From JAYPHU01 sp964611435 (GTDB taxonomy: Bacteria; Pseudomonadota; Alphaproteobacteria; Rhodospirillales; UBA2165), in the NCBI GenBank assembly GCA_964611435.1, contig CAZSXT010000002.1, positions 1 through 64,000 of the forward strand: 64,000 nucleotides of DNA, written 5' to 3'. The position numbers were made by a program, and so were the translations under genes. Of this stretch, positions 23,702 to 33,188 are shown in pieces. The notes below the pieces were generated by a model that ran no database searches, was not told the DNA's origin, and saw only the letters and a list, made by a program, of their open reading frames with translations. The stretch's first letter is position 1. The number at the start of each line of letters is the position of its first letter.

Positions 23702-25282
23702 ATGCCAGATACTCAGACGCCTGACCGCCCAGTGACCAAACCCCGCCCCGTCGTGCTTTGCATCCTCGACGGCTGGGGAGAGCGAAATGGCGGTGAAGAC
23801 AATGCCATTTACCATGCGGCCAAACCCAATTTGGACCGCATGTATGAGATTTATCCCCACGCATCTTTGGAAGCCTCGGCCCTGGATGTCGGCTTGCCCG
23901 CCGGGCAAATGGGCAATTCGGAAGTGGGCCATATGAACCTGGGCGCGGGCCGGGTGGTCATGCAGGATCTGCCCCGCATCGACGCGGCGGTCGAAGATGG
24001 GTCTATCGCCGATGTTGGAGCGCTCCAGAAACTGATCGGAGCGCTCAAGGACATTGGCGGCGTCTGTCACATGATGGGCCTGGTGTCGCCCGGCGGCGTG
24101 CACTCCCACCAGGATCACCTGATCGCGCTGGCCCGGGTTCTGGACGAGGCCGGCATCCCCGTCCGTCTGCACGCCTATCTGGACGGCCGCGACACCCCGC
24201 CGTCGAGCGCCGAGGAATATCTTGAAAACGTTCTGGCGGCGACCAAAGGGTTCAGTGGTTTTGCCGTCGCCACCGTAAGCGGCCGATACTACGCCATGGA
24301 CCGGGACAAGAACTGGGACCGGGTGGAAAAAGCCTATCGCGCCGTGGCGGATGGAACAGGAGAAACCGCCGAGGATGCCATCGCAGCCATCACCAACAGC
24401 TACGCCAAAGACGTGACCGACGAATTCGTCCTACCGACGGTCATCGGTGATTACGCCGGCATGAGTGACGGCGACGGGCTCTTGATGTTTAACTTCCGCG
24501 CCGACCGGGCCCGGGAGATCCTGACCACTCTGGTCGATCCTGCCTTCGACGGCTTTGCCCGCGACAAGAACATTAACTTTGCCGCCAAGGTCGGCCTGAC
24601 CGAATATTCAACCGAATTGAACGCATTTCTGGAAACAATGTTTCCGCAACAACAACTGGAACATATCCTGGGAGAGATCGTTTCCGAGGCCGGCCTTACC
24701 CAGCTCCGCATCGCCGAGACGGAGAAATATGCCCACGTAACATTCTTTTTTAACGGCGGGGAAGAACAAGTGTTTCCCGGCGAGGAACGCATCCTGGTGC
24801 CGTCGCCCAAAGTTGCCACTTATGATCTGCAGCCGGAAATGTCCGCGCCCGAGGTCACCAACAAGCTGGTCGACGCCATCCGATCCGAGAAATTCGACCT
24901 GATCGTGGTGAACTACGCCAATGGCGATATGGTCGGCCATACCGGCGATTTCGACGCCGCGCGCAAGGCGGCGGAAACCGTGGATGCCTGCCTGGGGCGG
25001 CTGGAAGAGGCTTTGCTGGCGGTTGGCGGCTCCATGCTGATCACTGCGGACCACGGTAACGCGGAAAAAATGTCAGATGCGGACACGGGCCAGCCCCATA
25101 CGGCCCATACCCTGTCCCTGGTGCCGGCGATCCTGGTGAACCCGCCCGAGGATGTACAGAGCATCAGCGACGGCGTCCTCGCCGACGTGGCGCCGACGCT
25201 GCTGACCATGTTAAAGCTTCCCCAGCCCGGCGCCATGACCGGCCGATCTTTGATCAACTTGCCTGCAAATGCCACAGCCTGA
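23702..25282 (+). CDS. gpmI: 2,3-bisphosphoglycerate-independent phosphoglycerate mutase
   Basis: A 526-residue alkaline-phosphatase-superfamily enzyme that interconverts 3- and 2-phosphoglycerate with two manganese ions. LCILDGWGER carries the first metal Asp, GQMGNSEVGHMNLGAGR the phosphorylated Ser, DGRDTPPSSA the insert domain, NYANGDMVGHTGDF and ITADHGNAE further metal ligands. ATG 23702 (MPDTQTPDRPV) is preferred over GTG 23666, which would add 12 unrelated residues. The stop overlaps the start of the EnvC-like gene. Confidence 0.96.
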   Translation: MPDTQTPDRPVTKPRPVVLCILDGWGERNGGEDNAIYHAAKPNLDRMYEIYPHASLEASALDVGLPAGQMGNSEVGHMNLGAGRVVMQDLPRIDAAVEDGSIADVGALQKLIGALKDIGGVCHMMGLVSPGGVHSHQDHLIALARVLDEAGIPVRLHAYLDGRDTPPSSAEEYLENVLAATKGFSGFAVATVSGRYYAMDRDKNWDRVEKAYRAVADGTGETAEDAIAAITNSYAKDVTDEFVLPTVIGDYAGMSDGDGLLMFNFRADRAREILTTLVDPAFDGFARDKNINFAAKVGLTEYSTELNAFLETMFPQQQLEHILGEIVSEAGLTQLRIAETEKYAHVTFFFNGGEEQVFPGEERILVPSPKVATYDLQPEMSAPEVTNKLVDAIRSEKFDLIVVNYANGDMVGHTGDFDAARKAAETVDACLGRLEEALLAVGGSMLITADHGNAEKMSDADTGQPHTAHTLSLVPAILVNPPEDVQSISDGVLADVAPTLLTMLKLPQPGAMTGRSLINLPANATA

Positions 25283-26543
25283 CCGTCTGGGTATTACCTC
25301 GATCTTCCTTGCCGCGGGCCTTTTACTCGTCCTGCCTCAGACCGCTGCCAGCCAAAACACGTCCGATGATCTGGATGGGCGGCTCAGGAAAGTTGAAGAG
25401 GATCTGAAGGCTGGCCAGCGCAAAGCGTTCGAACTGGACGAAACCGCCAATATCCTGAAACAGGAAATTACCGAAGTCCGGGTGGAGAAAGTACGGATCG
25501 CCGCCGCCATTCGGGCGCAAGAGTCCTTGATCCTCCAAGCGGAAACAGACCTTCGCGATCTCAACGCCAGCCACGAGGTTAAAATCGCGGAGTTCCGAAA
25601 ACGCCGCGACCAATTCTCAAACGTACTCATCGCCTTGCAGCGGCTGTCGCGCATGCCGCCGGAAGCAGTGGTCGCCTATCCTTCGACGCCGTCCAATCTG
25701 GTTCGCGCGGCAATATTGTTGAAATCGACAGTGCCCCGCATTGAGGAAAAGGCCACCCGACTTCGCGAAGATTTGAACGACCTGGAAGATAGCCGCCGGC
25801 TCATTGAAGACCGGCGTAAGATCGTGGCCGCCGCCGCCCGGTCGCTCATCACACGCCGTCAGGAACTGGACCGGATTTTTGAACAGAAATCTCTGGTCCG
25901 CCGGCAAACTCTGGCCGCCCGTCAGGTGGAAGCGGCTCGCATCGACAAACTATCCCGCGAGGCCAATGATCTCCGCGATCTTTTTGACCAGCTGGAAACC
26001 GAGCGCCGGGAAATCGCCGCTCAGGAGGAAAGAATTAAGCAATATCAATCCTCTAAGGCGGCCGCCCGGACCATGCCCCGGCCATTGGTGCCACGCGGCG
26101 CCCTCACCTCAAAAGCGCCGTTCGAAACCCAACCGATCAGCGGCGCCCGCGGACTTCTCACCTATCCGGCCATCGGGCCGGTGACCGGACGGTATGGCCA
26201 ACGCATTCGGCGGGGCGCCAGGCGGAAAGGAATCGATATCGAAACCCGTCCCGGCGCCCAGGTGGTGGCCCCCTACAACGGAAAGATCGTCTTTGCCGGG
26301 GACTTCCGGGGATACGGGCAACTCTTGATCATTGAACACGGCGAGGGATATCATAGCTTATTAGCGGGCATGACCCGCATTGATGGAAATGTGGGACAGT
26401 GGTTACTGTCCGGTGAACCGGTTGGTGTCATGGGATCACCCGGAACGGAAAATCCGACACTCTATATGGAACTCCGAAAGAACGGGCGATCAATAGATCC
26501 CAATCCTTGGCTGGCCTCTCATAAAGGTAAAACAAACGGATGA
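25269..26543 (+). CDS. envC: EnvC-like murein hydrolase activator (coiled coil + degenerate M23)
   Basis: A 424-residue periplasmic protein with a signal peptide (residues 8-28, IFLAAGLLLVLPQTAAS), a long coiled coil (about 35-275) and a C-terminal LytM/M23 domain (about 310-418). The HxxxD zinc motif is replaced (RRKGIDIE, Arg for His), as in EnvC, which activates amidases rather than cutting peptidoglycan itself. The domain ends LYMELRKNGRSIDPNPWL. Its overlap with ctpA (ATGA, 26540-26543) and its position match alphaproteobacterial synteny. Likely role: control of septal peptidoglycan splitting together with FtsEX (ftsEX lies at 58-60 kb). Confidence 0.88.
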   Translation: MPQPDRLGITSIFLAAGLLLVLPQTAASQNTSDDLDGRLRKVEEDLKAGQRKAFELDETANILKQEITEVRVEKVRIAAAIRAQESLILQAETDLRDLNASHEVKIAEFRKRRDQFSNVLIALQRLSRMPPEAVVAYPSTPSNLVRAAILLKSTVPRIEEKATRLREDLNDLEDSRRLIEDRRKIVAAAARSLITRRQELDRIFEQKSLVRRQTLAARQVEAARIDKLSREANDLRDLFDQLETERREIAAQEERIKQYQSSKAAARTMPRPLVPRGALTSKAPFETQPISGARGLLTYPAIGPVTGRYGQRIRRGARRKGIDIETRPGAQVVAPYNGKIVFAGDFRGYGQLLIIEHGEGYHSLLAGMTRIDGNVGQWLLSGEPVGVMGSPGTENPTLYMELRKNGRSIDPNPWLASHKGKTNG

Positions 26544-27856
26544 AAAAAATAGCAATTATGGCGGTCATGGCCGTCGCACTGGCGTTCACCTCGGGCGTGC
26601 AGGCTCAGGAAAAGAAAGCGACCAAAAACGAAGATTCCTATCGCCTGCTTGATTTGTTCGGAGATGTGTTCGAGCGGGTTCGCGCCGACTATGTTGAGGA
26701 AGTCACCGACAAGGAACTGATCGAAGCGGCAATCGCGGGCATGCTGAGTTCCCTGGACCCGCACTCCCGCTTCCTGAATGCGGATGCCTATAAAGACATG
26801 CAGGTTCAGACCCGCGGCAAGTTCGGCGGGCTGGGCATCGAAGTGTCCATGGAAGGTGGGTTGGTCAAAGTTGTTTCCCCCATCGATGACACGCCGGCCC
26901 ACCGCGCCGGCATCCAGCCGGGCGATCTGATCACCCATCTGGACGGCAAGCCGGTTTTGGGATTGAACTTGTCTCAGGCCGTGGACTTGATGCGGGGCAA
27001 AGTCGGCACCGATATCAAGCTGACCATTCGCCGGGAAGGCGCCGAACCCTTCGACGTTACCATCACCCGCGCGACGATTCCGATCCGTAGCGTGCGCTCC
27101 CGGACCATCGACAATGTGGGCTATGTGCGGATTTCGTCCTTTACTGCAAACACTGAGGCCGGACTAAAGAAGGCTATGGCCAGCATCAAGAAAGACCTCG
27201 GCGACAAGTTCGAGGGACTGGTTCTTGATTTGCGGAACAACCCCGGCGGCCTGCTGGATCAGGCCATCGCCGTCTCGGATGCCTTCCTGGACCAGGGAGA
27301 AATCGTCTCCACCCGCACCCGCGAAAAAGGCGAGCATCAACGCTCACAAGCCAAGAAAGGCGACCTGACCGATGGCAAGCCGATGGTCGTGTTAGTGAAC
27401 GGCGGCTCTGCATCAGCATCGGAAATTGTCGCTGGTGCGCTGCAGGACCACAAGCGGGCCATCGTTCTGGGCACCAAGACATTCGGCAAAGGCTCGGTCC
27501 AGACCATCATCCGGCTCGGTCGGGATGGCGCCATGCGGCTGACCACGGCGCTCTATTACACGCCGTCCGGCCGGTCCATCCAAAAGGTCGGCGTACAGCC
27601 GGACATCGTCGTTCAACCGTCCCGCGTCGAAACCATTGAAAGCCGGCGGCGCAGCCGTGAAGCGGATTTGCGGGGCGCTTTGCAGAACGGCAATGGAGGT
27701 GCGCCCGATTCAAATGCCGCCCCCAAAACGGGCGGCGCCCCGAAATCTTCGGCAGAGCAATCCCAAGCCGATCGGGACAAGGCCGACTATCAATTGCAAC
27801 GAGCGTTGGACCTGTTGCACGGTATAGACCTTTTTAACCAACGCCTGAAAGGATAA
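26540..27856 (+). CDS. ctpA: Carboxy-terminal processing protease (S41)
   Basis: A 438-residue periplasmic serine protease. Signal peptide residues 1-23 (ending SGVQA), a PDZ domain at about 95-180 (GGLGIEVSMEGGLVKVVSPIDDTPAHRAGIQPGD) and an S41 catalytic core with Ser in GGSASASEIVAGAL and Lys in KTFGKGSVQT, the usual Ser/Lys dyad. A proline/alanine-rich C-terminal region precedes a final helix. It degrades or processes envelope proteins, often peptidoglycan hydrolases. It is coupled to envC by a 4-bp overlap. Confidence 0.95.
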   Translation: MKKIAIMAVMAVALAFTSGVQAQEKKATKNEDSYRLLDLFGDVFERVRADYVEEVTDKELIEAAIAGMLSSLDPHSRFLNADAYKDMQVQTRGKFGGLGIEVSMEGGLVKVVSPIDDTPAHRAGIQPGDLITHLDGKPVLGLNLSQAVDLMRGKVGTDIKLTIRREGAEPFDVTITRATIPIRSVRSRTIDNVGYVRISSFTANTEAGLKKAMASIKKDLGDKFEGLVLDLRNNPGGLLDQAIAVSDAFLDQGEIVSTRTREKGEHQRSQAKKGDLTDGKPMVVLVNGGSASASEIVAGALQDHKRAIVLGTKTFGKGSVQTIIRLGRDGAMRLTTALYYTPSGRSIQKVGVQPDIVVQPSRVETIESRRRSREADLRGALQNGNGGAPDSNAAPKTGGAPKSSAEQSQADRDKADYQLQRALDLLHGIDLFNQRLKG

Positions 27857-27883
27857 GCCGGAACACACAACCGAGACGGCAAT

Positions 27884-29449
27884 ATGGCTGATGATGATGA
27901 TGACGATCTTCTCTTCGATGACGGCGAAGACGATGACGAGGAGATCGATTTTGAAGACGACGACGCCGAATTGGACGCCGCCGCCGAGGCGGACGACGTT
28001 GGCGGGGATCCTGACCTCGACGACATAGATATCGACGATATCGACCTCGACGCAATGGATTTCGGCGAGGACGAGTTCGAAGAAAAGCCTGCCCGGTCCA
28101 AAAAGAAAGTCGTGGTCCTGGCCCTCGCTGGCATCTTCCTGTTCGCCGTGCTGTCGGCAGGAAGCGCCCTGATATTGCTGGGCGGTGATGACGAGACGGC
28201 TGATCAACCGGGTCTGGAAATTCCGGAAGGAGCCGTTGCCTCCCTCGCTATCCCGCCAAAAGGCAAGATGCGGTCCAGCGCCTCTCAGTTGCGCAAAAAA
28301 ATGGCGCGCGGCGAAACCCCAGCAGAGAAGACGCAGACATCCACGCCGAGGCAGGGCCTTCAACCGCCGGCGCCGGCGTCACCACAAACGTCAACTTCAA
28401 GTTCATCCACGCCCGCCGGCGACCAGCCTCCGCCAGTCAGCGCACCCGCAACAAACAACGGCGAAACGTCCACTGGCGGTGCTGCACCGCCAGGCCCGGC
28501 TCCCGGGGCGGGTTCCACCCAAGTCGCCGGGGCGCGCAATATTGGGGGCGCAGGCATGATCGTGCCGGCGATCACGGCAGCCGCCTATACAGGCATTCGC
28601 CCGGCGGCAAAATCCCGGCCCTTGAGCGCCCCAAATCCCCGACTGATCGAGACGGTGGACGGACGTATTCTACCGAAAATCGGCGACAACGGCCGCGAAT
28701 CGCGAAAAGAATACGCCCATCGTTTTGGCGGCGATCCGAACCTTCCACGCATCGGCATTATCATCCGGGAACTGGGATTGAGCCGCAACGCAACCCTGGC
28801 CGCCATCAACTATACCTCGGCTTTAGTCACGCTCTCCTTTACGCCCTATGCCCGTGGGGTTGAGGAATGGATGGGCCTTGCCCGGTCCAGCGGTCATGAA
28901 GCGATCCTGGAACTGCCCCTGGAAACAATCGATTTTCCATCGACCGATCCTGGCCCTTTGGCGCTGCTGACGGACGTTAGTCAGGACGAAAACGTCGCCC
29001 GGCTGAACAAGCTCATGTCTACGACGAAAGCCTATGTCGGAATGATCCAGTTTATGGGCTCTCGGTTTGCGACCTCGGAAGCAGCGTTCCGGCCGGTGCT
29101 ACAGACTTTAAAGAACCGGGGTCTTATCTTCGTGGACGACAATCAAGTCTCCAACAGTCTGGCGCCGTCCATCGCCCAGCAAATCCAATTAGCCTTCGCC
29201 AAGGTCGATGTGACGATTGACGCCAACCCGTCGGAGAAAGGCGTGCTGGCGGCCCTGCATCAGCTGGAAGAGATCGCCCGAAAGAAAAAGTTCGCCCTCG
29301 GGACGGCGACGGCCTACCCCTCGGTGGTGAAGCAAATTTCCAGATGGACGCCGACCCTCACGTCCAAGAAAATCGAACTAGCGCCGCTGAGCGCTATCGC
29401 CCAAGTTGCTGAACCGCCGAAGCCAGCAGAGGCTGAGGGCGGCAATTAA
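27884..29449 (+). CDS. Divergent polysaccharide deacetylase family protein (YibQ-like)
   Basis: 521 residues. An unusually acidic N-terminus (runs of Asp/Glu in residues 2-70) is followed by a membrane anchor (about 76-100, VVVLALAGIFLFAVLSAGSALILL), then a Pro/Ser/Thr-rich linker to about residue 220. The C-terminal domain has PRIGIIIRELGLSRNATLAAI and HEAILELPLET, typical of the divergent polysaccharide deacetylase family. Catalytic metal residues of true NodB deacetylases are not evident. It sits between ctpA and rppH as in many relatives and probably acts in envelope polysaccharide or peptidoglycan metabolism. Confidence 0.85.
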   Translation: MADDDDDDLLFDDGEDDDEEIDFEDDDAELDAAAEADDVGGDPDLDDIDIDDIDLDAMDFGEDEFEEKPARSKKKVVVLALAGIFLFAVLSAGSALILLGGDDETADQPGLEIPEGAVASLAIPPKGKMRSSASQLRKKMARGETPAEKTQTSTPRQGLQPPAPASPQTSTSSSSTPAGDQPPPVSAPATNNGETSTGGAAPPGPAPGAGSTQVAGARNIGGAGMIVPAITAAAYTGIRPAAKSRPLSAPNPRLIETVDGRILPKIGDNGRESRKEYAHRFGGDPNLPRIGIIIRELGLSRNATLAAINYTSALVTLSFTPYARGVEEWMGLARSSGHEAILELPLETIDFPSTDPGPLALLTDVSQDENVARLNKLMSTTKAYVGMIQFMGSRFATSEAAFRPVLQTLKNRGLIFVDDNQVSNSLAPSIAQQIQLAFAKVDVTIDANPSEKGVLAALHQLEEIARKKKFALGTATAYPSVVKQISRWTPTLTSKKIELAPLSAIAQVAEPPKPAEAEGGN

Positions 29450-29468
29450 TCTGTTCGTTTCTTAAGAC

Positions 29469-29945
29469 ATGAACGATCTTCCCTATCGCCGGTGCGTTGG
29501 AATCGCCCTCTTTAATGCAAAGGGCGAAGTCTGGGTCGGTCAGCGTTCCGACATGACGGAACCGGCCTGGCAGATGCCTCAGGGCGGGATTGACAAGGGC
29601 GAGGATCCCGAGACCGCCGCATTCCGGGAACTGGACGAAGAGATTGGCACCGCCAATGCGGAAGTTTTGGCCGAAACCCGTGATTGGCTCGCCTATGACC
29701 TGCCGCCGGATCTGGTGGGGAAGGTGTGGAAAGGCCGTTATCGGGGGCAGAAGCAAAAGTGGTTCGCCCTCCGTTTCCTGGGCGACGATTCGGAAATTGA
29801 CCCCCAAGCCGTAGATCATCCGGAATTTGATACCTGGCGCTGGGTGTCCTTAGACGAGTTGCCGGACCTGGCCGTCTCTTTCAAGCGGGACATCTATGCG
29901 GCTGTCGCCCGTGAATTCCGGGCGTTTTCCGGCGCGCCCGATTAG
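29469..29945 (+). CDS. rppH: RNA pyrophosphohydrolase
   Basis: A 158-residue Nudix hydrolase. The N-terminal PYRRCVGIALFN and the Nudix box GGIDKGEDPETAAFRELDEEIGT match GX5EX7REUXEEXGU. KWFALRF and the FDTWRWVSLDELPDLAVSFKR segment are typical of RppH. It removes pyrophosphate from mRNA 5' ends to trigger decay. The 254 bp after it hold no convincing gene. A weak hairpin with five Ts at 30080-30101 could be its terminator. Confidence 0.95.
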   Translation: MNDLPYRRCVGIALFNAKGEVWVGQRSDMTEPAWQMPQGGIDKGEDPETAAFRELDEEIGTANAEVLAETRDWLAYDLPPDLVGKVWKGRYRGQKQKWFALRFLGDDSEIDPQAVDHPEFDTWRWVSLDELPDLAVSFKRDIYAAVAREFRAFSGAPD

Positions 29946-30199
29946 TCTCTCCCGGCCCGGGCATCCCTGTCGGATTAGTGATGAACGAACCGCCTGGTTG
30001 CCGGAAAGACGGTTTACCGGGGGTACGGTCATATGATAAGAACTTTGCTCCCAAGCAACTGTCTGGAACCGTTGGATATCCCTAATATATTAAGGGTTTT
30101 TGGAGGTTCAGCCGTCTCAATTTGTGTCTGCCGGCTCATCAGATTTTGGGAAGTGTGTGACTAGTCAGGGCGTGTTTTGCAGGTGGGAGTACCGTAAGC

Positions 30200-32065
30200 A
30201 TGGAAGGTTCGACAGCGGTCGCGGTTGATAGTGCTGTCCGCGATCAAGTGGAAGATGTGGTTGTCCGATTCGCAGGCGATTCCGGCGACGGCATTCAGAT
30301 TACAGGCGGTCAATTCACCCTTACAACGGCTCTCGCCGGAAACGATCTTTCGACGTTTCCCGACTTTCCGGCCGAGATCAGGGCCCCTGCGGGCACAACG
30401 TTCGGCGTCTCGGCCTTCCAAATTCACTTTGGTTCCCGAGAAATTAGGACGGCCGGGGATGCGCCGGATGTACTTGTCGCGCTGAACCCGGCGGCGCTGA
30501 AGGTCAACCTGTCGGACCTGGAGAATGGTGGGCTGATCATTGCTGATACCGGTGCTTTCACCGACCGGAACCTCAAGAAAGCCGGCTTCGACAGCAACCC
30601 ACTGGAAGACGACAGTCTGGGCGCCTACCGCGTGCTGCCCATCGATATCACCAAATCCACGTTGGAGGCGGTGAAAGATATGGGTCTCACCCAAAAAGAA
30701 GCCGTCCGCTGTAAAAATATGTGGACCTTGGGCCTGGTCTATTGGCTCTATGATCGGAATCGGCAGCCGACGGTTGACTGGCTGAACTCCAAGTTTAAAG
30801 ACCGTCCGGAAATTGCTAACTCCAACATTGCTGCAGTGAACGCAGGTCACGCCTTCGGCGAAACCATGGAAGTGTCCGGCGAAAAGGCCGCCTACACGGT
30901 GGCCCCGGCGGAAATTTCCCCCGGCCTCTATCGCACGGTGACCGGCATCGAAGCCCTGTCCTGGGGACTGGTGGCCGCGGCGCAGAAATCTGATCTCAAA
31001 ACCGTATTCGCCGGTTATCCAATCACCCCGGCTTCGGCCATCCTCCACACTCTGTCCCGGCTCAAACAGTTCAACGTGGTCACCTTCCAGGCGGAAGACG
31101 AAATTGCCGCCGTGTGTGCAGCCATCGGTGCGTCTTATGCGGGATCGCTCGGCATCACAGCCAGCTCCGGTCCGGGTGTGGCGTTGAAAACCGAGGCCAT
31201 TGGCTTGGCCATTTCGGTCGAGTTGCCGCTGATCGTGATCAATGTGCAGCGGGCCGGCCCGTCCACCGGGATGCCCACCAAGACCGAACAGTCGGACTTG
31301 TACCAAGCTGTCTATGGCCGCAACGCCGACAGCCCCCTGGCAGTCGTTGCGGCGCGTTCTCCGGCTGACTGTTTCGACGTCGCCATCGAGGCGGCGCGGA
31401 TCGCCACCAAGTACATGACTCCGGTGATCCTGCTGGCCGACGGCTATATGGCCAACGCGTCAGAGCCGTGGCTGATCCCGGATGTGGACAAGATCGACGA
31501 GTTCAAGGTGAACTTCCGGAGCGAGACGGAAGGCTTCCACCCGTTCGTCCGCGACAATTCAACCTTGGCCCGCGCCTGGGCCGTCCCCGGCACACCGGGC
31601 CTGGAACACCGGATCGGCGGGATCGAGAAGTCCTACGAGACCGGCAACATTTCCTACGATCCGGCCAACCACCAAAAAATGACCGACGTGCGCAAGCGCA
31701 AGATTGCTGACATTGCCAACGATATCCCCGAGCAGGCTGTCGAAGTTGGCGACGAGTCCGGTGATGTCGCGGTCGTCGGTTGGGGCTCAAGCTTCGGCCC
31801 GATCAACCGGGCGGTGCAGCAGTTGCGGGCCGACGGCGCCAGCGTGTCACATATTCACCTGCGCCACATCTGGCCCCTGCCGTCAAACCTGGGCACGCTT
31901 CTGGGCCAGTTCAAAAAAGTGATCGTCCCCGAGATGAACACCGGTCAGTTGCTGACCGTTCTCCGAAGCGAGTACCTCATCCCGGCCATCGGCCTGAACA
32001 AAGTCTCCGGACAGCCGTTTAAGGTGTCCGAAGTCGAAGCCGCCGTTCGCGAGCATTTGGAGTAG
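30200..32065 (+). CDS. korA: 2-oxoglutarate (2-oxoacid):acceptor oxidoreductase, alpha subunit
   Basis: 621 residues in two parts. An N-terminal gamma-type domain (about 14-200, VVRFAGDSGDGIQITGGQFT, FPAEIRAPAGTTFGVSAFQIHFGS) is fused to the alpha domain (about 225-620, GIEALSWGLVAAAQKSDLKTVFAGYPITPAS, SSGPGVALKTEAIGLAI, GPSTGMPTKTEQSDL). The enzyme decarboxylates a 2-oxoacid with CoA and passes electrons to ferredoxin. The gamma-alpha fusion with a separate beta subunit is the KorAB form that substitutes for, or complements, 2-oxoglutarate dehydrogenase. A GGTGGGAG ribosome site lies about 11 nt before the ATG. Confidence 0.92.
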   Translation: MEGSTAVAVDSAVRDQVEDVVVRFAGDSGDGIQITGGQFTLTTALAGNDLSTFPDFPAEIRAPAGTTFGVSAFQIHFGSREIRTAGDAPDVLVALNPAALKVNLSDLENGGLIIADTGAFTDRNLKKAGFDSNPLEDDSLGAYRVLPIDITKSTLEAVKDMGLTQKEAVRCKNMWTLGLVYWLYDRNRQPTVDWLNSKFKDRPEIANSNIAAVNAGHAFGETMEVSGEKAAYTVAPAEISPGLYRTVTGIEALSWGLVAAAQKSDLKTVFAGYPITPASAILHTLSRLKQFNVVTFQAEDEIAAVCAAIGASYAGSLGITASSGPGVALKTEAIGLAISVELPLIVINVQRAGPSTGMPTKTEQSDLYQAVYGRNADSPLAVVAARSPADCFDVAIEAARIATKYMTPVILLADGYMANASEPWLIPDVDKIDEFKVNFRSETEGFHPFVRDNSTLARAWAVPGTPGLEHRIGGIEKSYETGNISYDPANHQKMTDVRKRKIADIANDIPEQAVEVGDESGDVAVVGWGSSFGPINRAVQQLRADGASVSHIHLRHIWPLPSNLGTLLGQFKKVIVPEMNTGQLLTVLRSEYLIPAIGLNKVSGQPFKVSEVEAAVREHLE

Positions 32066-32070
32066 TAGCG

Positions 32071-33096
32071 ATGAACGTTGCCACGCGACCCGAGAAACTT
32101 ACGCCCAAGGATTACGCCTCCGATCAGGAAGTCCGCTGGTGCCCCGGCTGCGGGGATTATGCCATTGTCCGGGCCATGCAAAAGACCCTCGCCGATCTAC
32201 AGGCGCCGACAGACAAAACCGTGTTTATCTCCGGCATCGGCTGCGCCGCACGGTTCCCCTACTACATGGCGACCTACGGCTTCCACACGATTCACGGACG
32301 GGCGGCGTCCATCGCCACAGGGACCAAGCTCGCCAATCCCGATCTGGATGTCTGGGTAATTTCCGGCGACGGCGACGCGCTGTCGATTGGCGGCAATCAC
32401 CTCATGCATGTGCTGCGGCGCAATGTGGATCTACAGTACATCCTGTTCAACAACGAGATTTACGGGCTGACCAAGGGCCAGTATTCGCCAACCTCTCAGA
32501 TCGGCACCCGGTCCCCGTCAACACCGCTCGGCTCCATCGACAATCCCATGTCGGCGACCGAATTTGCGCTTGGCTGCGGCGCCCGCTTCGTCGCTCGCGG
32601 CATCGATTCCCAGCAAAAGCACCTGCCGGAAGTGTTCAAACGGGCCCATGCCCATCGCGGCGCGTCCTTCGTCGAGGTGTTCCAGAACTGCATCGTCTAC
32701 AATGACGGCGTTTATGACCACTTCACCGAAAAGAGCGTGGCCGAGGACCGGCAGATCGTCTGCGAACATGGCCAGCCGCTGCTGTTCGGCAAGGATCGCA
32801 ACAGGGGCCTGCGCCTGAAACCGGGCACGATGGACCTTGAAGTTGTGACCCTTGGCGAGAAAGGCATCTCGGAGAGCGATATTCTGGTTCATGACGAAAC
32901 CAACAAAATGATGGCGCTTCTCTTGGCCGGCATGAAATCGCCGGACTTTCCGGTGGCCATCGGGGTTCTCTATTGCAATCCGGCGCCCACCTACGAAAAA
33001 GCCGTGAACGATCAGGTGACTGCGGAGATTGAGAAGAAACCCGACGCCAATCTGAACGACCTGCTGCGTCAGGGTGCGACCTGGACCGTAGACTGA
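32071..33096 (+). CDS. korB: 2-oxoglutarate (2-oxoacid):acceptor oxidoreductase, beta subunit
   Basis: A 341-residue TPP-binding subunit. RWCPGCGDYAIVRAMQKTL and SGIGCAARFPYYM provide cysteines for the iron-sulfur cluster. ISGDGDALSIGGNHLMHVLRRNVDLQYILFNNEIYGLTKGQYSPTS is the TPP/magnesium site. It starts 5 bp after korA. The TKGQ/SPTS pattern is the one seen in 2-oxoglutarate rather than pyruvate enzymes. No ferredoxin gene is adjacent. Confidence 0.93.
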   Translation: MNVATRPEKLTPKDYASDQEVRWCPGCGDYAIVRAMQKTLADLQAPTDKTVFISGIGCAARFPYYMATYGFHTIHGRAASIATGTKLANPDLDVWVISGDGDALSIGGNHLMHVLRRNVDLQYILFNNEIYGLTKGQYSPTSQIGTRSPSTPLGSIDNPMSATEFALGCGARFVARGIDSQQKHLPEVFKRAHAHRGASFVEVFQNCIVYNDGVYDHFTEKSVAEDRQIVCEHGQPLLFGKDRNRGLRLKPGTMDLEVVTLGEKGISESDILVHDETNKMMALLLAGMKSPDFPVAIGVLYCNPAPTYEKAVNDQVTAEIEKKPDANLNDLLRQGATWTVD

Positions 33097-33188
33097 TCGT
33101 TTTCAGGCGCTGCCATATTCCGGGCGTATTCGTTTGCTGTCTTAGAAGATCGTTGAAGTCGGTATGCCGGTTCCATTAGGCTGAGCCG

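Noticed and set aside
30032..30166. Small ORF (about 43 codons) between rppH and korA
   Set aside because: No ribosome site, cysteine- and Ile-rich chance-like composition and no family match.
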